Of a stretch of 64,000 nucleotides of DNA, positions 45,983 to 52,526 are shown in pieces (the stretch's first letter is position 1; every line of letters begins with the position of its first letter). The stretch comes from Telluribacter roseus. Its GTDB lineage: Bacteria; Bacteroidota; Bacteroidia; Cytophagales; Spirosomataceae. The DNA is taken from assembly GCF_017355915.2 (NCBI RefSeq), contig NZ_JAFEUV020000014.1:95061-159060 (forward strand), given 5' to 3'. The notes beneath the pieces are model-generated. The model searched no databases. It was given only the letters and a program-made list of their open reading frames with translations, and was not told the origin of the DNA. A program made the position numbers and the translations under genes.

Positions 45983-46591
45983 TCAGGAGTCCAGTTCTGT
46001 ACCGGTCGGGGTGGCCTGGAGGTCGTTTTGTATCTCGATCAGTTCGGCCAGGCTTTTCATTTCCTTTTTGATGCCTTTACGGATTTGAACAAAGAGGAAT
46101 ACTGCCATGACTACGAATGACACATGCATCAGGACCATCCAGTTGAAAGGGATGTACAGGCTGAACTCGGGCGTCAGCAAATAAAAACCCAGTATATACA
46201 TACCGACTATAGAAAGGGTGACCGGTCCGTGAACCCGCTTGCGGAAGCTGTAGTACCCGACGGCCTCCTGGGTGGCCTGGAGTGTAGTGGTACCCAGCCG
46301 TATCTTTCGGGATTTATAGATACTCCACACCTCTATCGCGATACGGAGCAACAGCCCACCTAGCATACATACTACCCCTACCCGGCTGAGTACCTCCCTG
46401 ACCGGAGCCACCCAATAAAAGAAGGATCCGACCCCGATCAGGGTGATGGTCAGGACCAGAATATTTCCGAGCTGGAAGTACTGCGAACTTCGCTGTCGTT
46501 GGCGGGCCCGCCCTACCAGCTGGGTGCTATCGGTAGTGGTTGTTTTTAGCTGCGTCCTCGCTTTTTTCCACTGGTTTGAAAGCTCGTCCAT
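45983..46591 (-). CDS. Four-helix membrane protein encoded with an ECF sigma factor
   Basis: A 202-residue protein with a soluble N-terminus (about 1-35, LSNQWKKARTQLKTTTTDS) and four hydrophobic helices (about 40-62, 70-90, 120-140, 148-170), then a charged C-terminal tail. It starts 11 bases after the ECF sigma stop, so it is the expected position of an anti-sigma factor. It lacks a recognisable zinc-type anti-sigma (ZAS) HxxxCxxC motif, so an anti-sigma role is inferred from position only. Confidence 0.65.
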   Translation of the reverse strand: MDELSNQWKKARTQLKTTTTDSTQLVGRARQRQRSSQYFQLGNILVLTITLIGVGSFFYWVAPVREVLSRVGVVCMLGGLLLRIAIEVWSIYKSRKIRLGTTTLQATQEAVGYYSFRKRVHGPVTLSIVGMYILGFYLLTPEFSLYIPFNWMVLMHVSFVVMAVFLFVQIRKGIKKEMKSLAELIEIQNDLQATPTGTELDS

Positions 46592-46602
46592 AGTAGTATG
46601 TA

Positions 46603-47091
46603 TTAGAGTAATTGTCTGAGTTTGTTTTTAATCCGGTGAATCCTGACCCGCAGGCTCACCGCATTGATACCTGTTACCCTGGCTATTTCCTCGTATTCCA
46701 GTTCGTCCAGTACCATCATGATAATGAGCCGGTCCAGCTCGGGTAGTTTTCCGATGGCCTGGTACAAAGGCTGGTACATCGCGCCCTCCTCTACCCAATC
46801 AGCCTGGACCAGATGGTGTACGGCCTCCTGAGCTACTTTCTCCTTTCGGCGGGTAGTCCGGATGTACATCAGGCAGGTATTGACGGTGATGCGGTAAATC
46901 CAGGTCTTAGCGGAGGCCTCGCCCCGAAACTGCGGCAGGGCCCGCCAGACGTTGATGAAAATCTCCTGCGCGAGGTCCTTGGCCTGGTCCCGGTCGCCCT
47001 GCACGTAGCCCAGGCACACCTGGAGTACCATCGGGCGGTACTGCTGGTACAGCGACTCAAACGGCGGTAACTGGGCGGGAGAGCTACTCAT
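46603..47091 (-). CDS. ECF subfamily RNA polymerase sigma factor
   Basis: A 162-residue sigma-70 family factor with region 2 (PMVLQVCLGYVQGDRDQAKDLAQEIFINVWRALPQFRGEASAKTWIYRI) and region 4 (LPELDRLIIMMVLDELEYEEIARVTGINAVSLRVRIHRIKNKLRQLL). Only these two regions are present, as usual for ECF factors. It overlaps the upstream hydrolase gene by eight bases and precedes a membrane protein gene, so the three form an operon. It probably responds to an envelope signal; the regulon is unknown. Confidence 0.94.
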   Translation of the reverse strand: MSSSPAQLPPFESLYQQYRPMVLQVCLGYVQGDRDQAKDLAQEIFINVWRALPQFRGEASAKTWIYRITVNTCLMYIRTTRRKEKVAQEAVHHLVQADWVEEGAMYQPLYQAIGKLPELDRLIIMMVLDELEYEEIARVTGINAVSLRVRIHRIKNKLRQLL

Positions 47092-47923
47092 TTTTTAGAA
47101 AGGCGGCTACTTTTTCGTACAGCCAGTCGGGCTGGTCAAACATGATAAAATGCTTGCTGGCGGGAGCAATCTGAATGGTTTTGGCCGATAGCCCGGCGTA
47201 CTGCTTCTGGAAGTTTTCCAGGACTACCTTCTCATCCGGAAACGGAGCACCCAGGATCAGGGCTTTGGCCTTTATGCCAGGCAGTACTTCCCGCAGGTCC
47301 AGTTTGAGCAGGTCGGTGTACCCGTACACGTAGGTGGGCCGGTGGGCTTCCAGGATCCAGCGGGCGAGGGTATCGGCCATGGCTTTATGGTTGGTCATGT
47401 TGGCGGCCATGCCTCGGGCCATCTGAGCAAACTGCTCATCTGGCATTTCCAGCATCTGCTTGTTGTACGGACTTTCGTAGGAGATCTGCGAGGCCGGTAC
47501 GCCGGGCATCATGAGCGCCCGCATGCAGGGAATGGCATCCACCAGTACCAGTTTGGTAACGCGGTCGGGAAGGGCCGCGGCTATATCCACCGCCAGACTG
47601 CCTCCCATACTGTGCCCGATGATAGTCAGGTCCGTCAGTTTTTGCTGCTCAATGTACGACAGCAGCTCCTGCCGGAGGCGGGGGTACCAGGGCGTATCGA
47701 CGGGTAGCAGGCCGTTGAAGCCGGCGTAGGAGACCACGTGGCTCTGCACTTCCCCATTGAGGTGGCGGATGGTTTCGTTCCAGACCGAGCCCGGTGACGT
47801 AAAACCCGGCAGAAAAAGAACGGCAGTTCCCTGGCCTTTCTTCACTACCCGAATGGCCTGGGGCTGGGCGAAGGCCATAGCGGCCATAATCAGTAGAGCG
47901 GTAGTAAATGAGATAGTCTTCAT
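47084..47923 (-). CDS. Secreted alpha/beta hydrolase fold protein
   Basis: A 279-residue protein with signal peptide MKTISFTTALLIMAAMAFAQ. It shows VLFLPGFTSPGSVWNETIRHL (oxyanion HG-like region), the nucleophile elbow IGHSMGGSLAVDIA (about residue 110), and a late His in ASKHFIMFDQPDWL. This is a typical esterase/lipase or haloperoxidase-like hydrolase; the substrate is not evident. It is the first gene of the operon with the ECF sigma factor, which it overlaps, an unusual partner for a sigma gene. Confidence 0.85.
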   Translation of the reverse strand: MKTISFTTALLIMAAMAFAQPQAIRVVKKGQGTAVLFLPGFTSPGSVWNETIRHLNGEVQSHVVSYAGFNGLLPVDTPWYPRLRQELLSYIEQQKLTDLTIIGHSMGGSLAVDIAAALPDRVTKLVLVDAIPCMRALMMPGVPASQISYESPYNKQMLEMPDEQFAQMARGMAANMTNHKAMADTLARWILEAHRPTYVYGYTDLLKLDLREVLPGIKAKALILGAPFPDEKVVLENFQKQYAGLSAKTIQIAPASKHFIMFDQPDWLYEKVAAFLKNE

Positions 47924-48017
47924 CCTAATTTTATCGCTTTGATGCGGGTGCCGGATAAATGTTACATCGGCTCTGACTTTTTTCTATTCATTACCCAAAA
48001 CTATACAGAAAAGGAGC

Positions 48018-48638
48018 CTAGTTGTCAATCAAACTTCTCCCCAGGTCACCCAGGCGTTCAATGTCCTTTTCTCCAAAGTTAGCCAGGCTCATAACGGGTA
48101 GCGATGCCTCTTTGGTGATTTTCTTCTTCAGGGTGGGCTTTGTGATATCGTACTTGTTGGTCAGTAAGTTCACCGTTTTTGTATAAGCCCCCTCATGCAC
48201 CGCATTACCAAATGATTCTTCGTCGTAGCCGATCAGCCGCATGCTGGCTATAGAGGGATAGTACTTGAACTTGAAATTCATACAGAACCTTCCATTGCCG
48301 AGGCACGCTCCTACGCTAAGTACTTTGGTCTTGTCATTGAACTGGAGGTCGTAGTGGTGTGTGCTAAACGGAAAGGAATAGACAGTATTTGATTTTGAAT
48401 ACACAGAGCTTAGATATACAGCCACCCTGTTTTCTTCCTCGCCGGAGCGGCTTTTGGAGTACACCGTTACCAGATCCTTTACCCCATCGTTGTCAAAGTC
48501 AGCAGAAAGGGAGTAAGGCTTTTTGTCCAGGTCCAGGTAGGGGTAATACCCTTGGGGAACGGGGTACTTTGGGGTCTGGCTATTACCTTCTATAGCCATT
48601 GTCACACTGAATAGTAAGAACAGAACGAAGGGCTTCAT
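48018..48638 (-). CDS. Secreted protein of unknown function with FG-GAP-like segment
   Basis: A 206-residue exported protein (signal MKPFVLFLLFSVTMAIEGNSQT). Near residues 48-70 it has SADFDNDGVKDLVTVYSKS, similar to the calcium-binding FG-GAP/VCBS repeat, and further strands follow (VAVYLSSVYSKSNTVYSFPF). Only one such motif is present, so it is not a full propeller. No enzyme motif is seen. Confidence 0.6.
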   Translation of the reverse strand: MKPFVLFLLFSVTMAIEGNSQTPKYPVPQGYYPYLDLDKKPYSLSADFDNDGVKDLVTVYSKSRSGEEENRVAVYLSSVYSKSNTVYSFPFSTHHYDLQFNDKTKVLSVGACLGNGRFCMNFKFKYYPSIASMRLIGYDEESFGNAVHEGAYTKTVNLLTNKYDITKPTLKKKITKEASLPVMSLANFGEKDIERLGDLGRSLIDN

Positions 48639-48831
48639 GGGGTAGTGAATAATTTGGAATACGTATGTGGTAGCATTGGGGCCAGGCTACACCCGAAAAG
48701 AAAAGAATCAGATCGAACAGGTGAAGAGTAGGTAATGCTGCTTCATGCATAGGATGTGTAGGATTGCAAATGAGTATAGGTCATAACTACCCTGTAAGCA
48801 GGCAAAGTTACAACAGATTTACGATGCGCCC

Positions 48832-49521
48832 TCACCCAAAACTATACAGAAAAGGAGCCTTGTTAGCGGCACCAGAGTACTGCTTCTCGTGGCGCTGCAA
48901 CACACCGAGGCTCAGCATTTTCCGCTGAAAGGTACCCCGGTGGAGCTTTTCGCCCAGAATGGCTTCGTACACATGCTGCAGCTCCTTCATGGTAAATCGG
49001 GCGGGGAGTAGATTGCCTCCCACCAGCTTACGGTTGATGTTCTCCCGCAGGGTTTCCAGGGCTTTCTGCACAATCTGCGCGTGATCGAGCATCAGGGGAG
49101 GTAGCTGGTCCACATCGTACCACCCACAGGAGTCCGACAAGGCATCGGGCGTAGGTACTACCTCCGCATAATTAATCAGGGCATAGTAGGCCACCGTTAT
49201 AAACCGGTCCAGCAACCACGACAGGTCTTCGTCGGGTGTATGGTTAGCCTGAATAATCTGCTTCATCACTTCGGGCTTGTAACGGGCTACGTCGCCAAAT
49301 GTATAAAACTGTTCGAGGTAAATCTGGTCCAGCCCCGTCCGTTCTTTAAGTCCTCGTTGTACGGCATCGTTCAGATTTTCGTCTTTACGGACAAATCCAC
49401 CCGGCAAAGCGAACAGGCCGGTGTTGTGATATTCCAGTATTAGTATCTTCAGCTTCTCTCCTGAAAATCCAAAAATTACTGAGTCGTAGGCTATGTGATG
49501 TAGGTAATTGTCTCCCTGCAT
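48832..49521 (-). CDS. NUDIX-type transcriptional regulator (NrtR/AraR-like)
   Basis: A 229-residue protein with an N-terminal NUDIX fold (IAYDSVIFGFSGEKLKILILE, then LPGGFVRKDENLNDAVQRGL) and a C-terminal winged helix (LPARFTMKELQHVYEAILGEKLHRGTFQRKML, about 165-200). The NUDIX box reads GGFVRKDENLNDAVQRGLKER: the catalytic REUxEE is altered to RGLKER, so hydrolysis is probably lost and the domain senses a ligand, as in Bacteroidota sugar regulators of this class. A 35-bp perfect dyad lies in the gap to the divergent carboxylesterase gene. Ligand unknown. Confidence 0.87.
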   Translation of the reverse strand: MQGDNYLHHIAYDSVIFGFSGEKLKILILEYHNTGLFALPGGFVRKDENLNDAVQRGLKERTGLDQIYLEQFYTFGDVARYKPEVMKQIIQANHTPDEDLSWLLDRFITVAYYALINYAEVVPTPDALSDSCGWYDVDQLPPLMLDHAQIVQKALETLRENINRKLVGGNLLPARFTMKELQHVYEAILGEKLHRGTFQRKMLSLGVLQRHEKQYSGAANKAPFLYSFG

Positions 49522-49596
49522 AGGTTGTGTTGTAGCTCCGAACCGCTACCCGTTTTAATAATTTTTCAAAACTAAATAGGATTATTTTAAAGAACT

Positions 49597-49631
49597 AATT
49601 ATTATTGTCGCAAAATGCGACAATAATAATT
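49597..49631. promoter_or_regulatory. 35-bp operator-like palindrome between NUDIX regulator and carboxylesterase
   Basis: Arms AATTATTATTGTCGCA (49597-49612) and TGCGACAATAATAATT (49616-49631) are perfectly complementary around an AAA centre. It ends 11 bases before the carboxylesterase start codon and lies 76 bases from the NUDIX-type regulator start. Position and symmetry suggest that the regulator binds here to control the downstream genes and probably itself. Confidence 0.75.
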
Positions 49632-49642
49632 CAACCTTATTT

Positions 49643-51277
49643 ATGAAACGAGTCCTTTATACCATAGCTCTTGCGTTAGGAGTATCCCTGGCTGGTCAGG
49701 CCCAGAACACCAATGCCTTTGCGGTACAAACCAAAATTGAACCCGGCACTATCGAGGGGGACTACGATACCAAAACCGGTATCCAGACCTACTTCGGTGT
49801 ACCCTTTGCCAAACCACCCGTCGGAAATCTGCGCTGGAAAGCGCCCCAGCCGGTAGACAAGTGGACGGGTGTAAAAGAAACAAAGCAGTTTGGCCCCCGG
49901 CCCATGCAGAAGCTCGTCTTTGGCGATATGAACTCCCGCTCCAACGGCGTCAGCGAAGACTGCCTGTACCTGAATGTGTGGACGCCGGCCAAGCGTACTA
50001 CCAAGGACCTGCCGGTGCTGGTGTACTTCTACGGGGGTGGCAACGTAGCGGGCGACGGTTCCGAGCCTCGTTACGACGGTGAGGCTATGGCCAAAAAAGG
50101 CATCGTAGTAGTTACCTGCAACTACCGCCTGAATATTTTCGGCAACTTTGCCCATCCTGAACTATCAGCCGAGGCTCCTTACAAAGCATCCGGCAACTAC
50201 GGCTACCTCGACCAGCTGGCGGCCCTGCAGTGGGTGCAGAAAAACATAGCTCAGTTTGGTGGCGATCCTAAGAAAGTAACCATCGCGGGCGAATCGGCCG
50301 GTTCTATATCCGTGAGCTACCAGATGGCATCGCCCTTGTCGAAAGGCCTTATAGCCGGAGCCATCGGCGAAAGCGGAGCGGGTATCAGTCCTACTATGGC
50401 CCCCGTACCCCTGGCCGAAGCTGAGAAACAGGGAGCTGAATTTGCCAAAAACGCGGGTGTACCTACGCTGAAGCAACTGCGTGCGCTGTCGTCACGCGAC
50501 CTGTACGAGATGTATGACGAGTCGAAGCGCTTTGGCTTTCCGGTAGTACTGGATGGCTACTTCCTCCCCAAGTACCTTCCGCAGATCTTTGCTGCCCGTG
50601 AGCAGGCTCAGGTACCCCTGCTGGTAGGCTGGAACTCAGCCGAAATTCCGGCCGGAGCCTTTATGCAGGGAAAACCTAATACCCGCGAGAACTTTATTGA
50701 GCGCGTCAAAGCCGAGTACCCCGATACCCACCAGGAGGTCCTTAAACTGTATCCGCATGGAAACGAAAAAGAAGTGGAGCTGTCGGCTACGGCCCTGGCC
50801 TCTGACCGTTTCATTTCCTACTCGACCTGGAAATGGTTTGACCTGCACCGCAATAATTCTACCCAGCCGGTATACCGCTATCTGTACAGCAAGCTGCGCC
50901 CGCCCCTGGTAGATAATACCCTGACTCCGGGCCTGGCGGGAGGTACTATCAAGAAGACCTCCAATGCTCCCGAGCCTCCCAAAGCCGTGGGTGCGCCGCA
51001 TGCCTGCGAAATCGAGTACTGCATGGGTAACCTGCACCTGATCAAAGAATACGCCTGGACCGACGAGGATTACAAAGTATCAGAAACTATGTCGGAGTAC
51101 TTTGCCAACTTCATCAAGACCGGCAACCCGAACGGAGCTAAGCTACCTACCTGGGAGGCTGCCAAAGCGGGTGATGCTACGCCTCCGGTTATGATCATCG
51201 ACGCCGTATCACGTACTGAGAAAGCAAAAGACGATGCTCGTTACGATTTTCTGGACAAGGCATACAAGAATAAATAA
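49643..51277 (+). CDS. Carboxylesterase type B, secreted
   Basis: A 544-residue esterase with signal peptide MKRVLYTIALALGVSLAGQAQ. Diagnostic segments are YFGVPFAKPPVGNLRWKAPQP, SEDCLYLNVWTPA, oxyanion VLVYFYGGGNVAGDG, nucleophile GESAGSISVSYQMASPLSKGL (Ser at about 218), and the late His block GAPHACEIEYCMGN (about 450). It hydrolyses a carboxylic ester, perhaps an acyl or feruloyl decoration on plant polysaccharide (inference). It is divergent from the NUDIX regulator and 20 bases ahead of a sugar isomerase/epimerase gene, so both are probably one unit under the palindrome. Confidence 0.9.
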   Translation: MKRVLYTIALALGVSLAGQAQNTNAFAVQTKIEPGTIEGDYDTKTGIQTYFGVPFAKPPVGNLRWKAPQPVDKWTGVKETKQFGPRPMQKLVFGDMNSRSNGVSEDCLYLNVWTPAKRTTKDLPVLVYFYGGGNVAGDGSEPRYDGEAMAKKGIVVVTCNYRLNIFGNFAHPELSAEAPYKASGNYGYLDQLAALQWVQKNIAQFGGDPKKVTIAGESAGSISVSYQMASPLSKGLIAGAIGESGAGISPTMAPVPLAEAEKQGAEFAKNAGVPTLKQLRALSSRDLYEMYDESKRFGFPVVLDGYFLPKYLPQIFAAREQAQVPLLVGWNSAEIPAGAFMQGKPNTRENFIERVKAEYPDTHQEVLKLYPHGNEKEVELSATALASDRFISYSTWKWFDLHRNNSTQPVYRYLYSKLRPPLVDNTLTPGLAGGTIKKTSNAPEPPKAVGAPHACEIEYCMGNLHLIKEYAWTDEDYKVSETMSEYFANFIKTGNPNGAKLPTWEAAKAGDATPPVMIIDAVSRTEKAKDDARYDFLDKAYKNK

Positions 51278-51297
51278 GACCCGAAGTATAACAGAAC

Positions 51298-52257
51298 ATG
51301 ACGACGAGAAGAGAATTCATAAAGAGTACGGGCCTCCTAACGGCTGCGGCATTTTCACCAATCAGTAGCGTAATGGCGGATCTGAAAAAGAATAACCAAC
51401 TGGGTATACAGCTTTTCTCTATTCCTAAAATGCTCTCCGAAGATTTTGTGGGAGGCATGAAGATGCTCTCTGACCTGGGCTATAAGGAAATTGAAATGTA
51501 CGGCCCGTTTCCGTTCAGTGCCGACAAAGCCAAAAAAGGCTGGGAAGGCGCCGCCAATATGCTGGGATTTAGCGGAAGCGGGTACTTTGGCCGGGATGTG
51601 AAGGAAGTCAAGAAAATTCTGGCTGACCACGGCCTCAAGACCACCGGTACCCACACCGACCTGGACACGCTGCTGGAAAACATGGGACCTCTGGCCGAAG
51701 CAGCGAATGTACTGGGACAGAAGTATGTGACACTACCTGCCATACCCGACGACAAGCGACGGACGCTGGATGACTACCGAAAAATGGCCGATACCTTCAA
51801 CACCATCGGAGCCAATGCCAAAAAGAACGGGGTTAAGTTTGGCTACCACAACCACGGGTACGGATTCAAACCGGTGGATGGTAAGGTACCTTTTGAAGTA
51901 CTAGTGGACAATACCGATCCCAATCTGGTGTTCCTGGAGATGGATATTTTCTGGACCACCGCTGCGGGAGCCGATCCGGTCAACTACCTTAACAAGTACG
52001 CTAACCGGTACAAGATGCTGCACCTCAAGGATATGAAGGAGAAAAAGACATTTAGTGGCGATGGAAACGATGCTTCTCAATGGTTCCCGCTCTTCTCCTC
52101 CATGACTTCAGCCGGCGAGGGCGTTATGGATCTGAAAGGTATCATCTCTACCGCTAAGAAGATAGGTGTAGAACACTACTATGTAGAGCAGGATATGGTG
52201 GCTGCTCCCAAAGAGGCGCTTGGAAAAAGCGCCGCCTACCTGACCAGCCGGATTTAA
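51298..52257 (+). CDS. Sugar phosphate isomerase/epimerase family protein, Tat-exported
   Basis: A 319-residue TIM-barrel protein of the AP-endonuclease/xylose isomerase-like family. The N-terminus MTTRREFIKSTGLLTAAAF is a twin-arginine signal, so it works in the periplasm. Barrel features: IQLFSIPKMLSEDF, KEIEMYGPF, TGTHTDLDTL, FGYHNHGYGF, FLEMDIFWTTAAG, MLHLKDMKEKK and HYYVEQD; these supply the His/Glu/Asp metal ligands. It follows the carboxylesterase gene and ends before a hairpin. Homologues commonly act on sugars or keto-sugars, often beside Gfo/Idh/MocA oxidoreductases; the exact substrate is unknown. Confidence 0.88.
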   Translation: MTTRREFIKSTGLLTAAAFSPISSVMADLKKNNQLGIQLFSIPKMLSEDFVGGMKMLSDLGYKEIEMYGPFPFSADKAKKGWEGAANMLGFSGSGYFGRDVKEVKKILADHGLKTTGTHTDLDTLLENMGPLAEAANVLGQKYVTLPAIPDDKRRTLDDYRKMADTFNTIGANAKKNGVKFGYHNHGYGFKPVDGKVPFEVLVDNTDPNLVFLEMDIFWTTAAGADPVNYLNKYANRYKMLHLKDMKEKKTFSGDGNDASQWFPLFSSMTSAGEGVMDLKGIISTAKKIGVEHYYVEQDMVAAPKEALGKSAAYLTSRI

Positions 52258-52311
52258 GGTTGCAGTTTCGGAAGCCTGGTAGCCATAGTATAAACTAATT
52301 ATAGTGAGCAG

Positions 52312-52366
52312 AACGCCTGCTACCGTCCTCTATAAAGCGGACCGGTAGCAGGCGTTTCACTTTTTT
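52312..52366 (+). terminator. Terminator after the sugar isomerase/epimerase gene
   Basis: A 14-bp stem, AACGCCTGCTACCG (52312-52325) with CGGTAGCAGGCGTT (52343-52356), then TCAC and a T6 run. It separates the esterase-epimerase unit from the large cytochrome c gene at 52527. Confidence 0.85.
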
Positions 52367-52526
52367 GGGCCTGTATGTAAGGAGATCGGGCATTTTCTGC
52401 GTCAGTACAATATCCGGCTGCACCGTACAAAATCACCGGAAGGTTACAGTAAAAATATACGCTAACCGGGTTCATTACAGTTAATAAGGTGCAGTAAACG
52501 GCCTTGCTTTCAATTATCATTGATCC

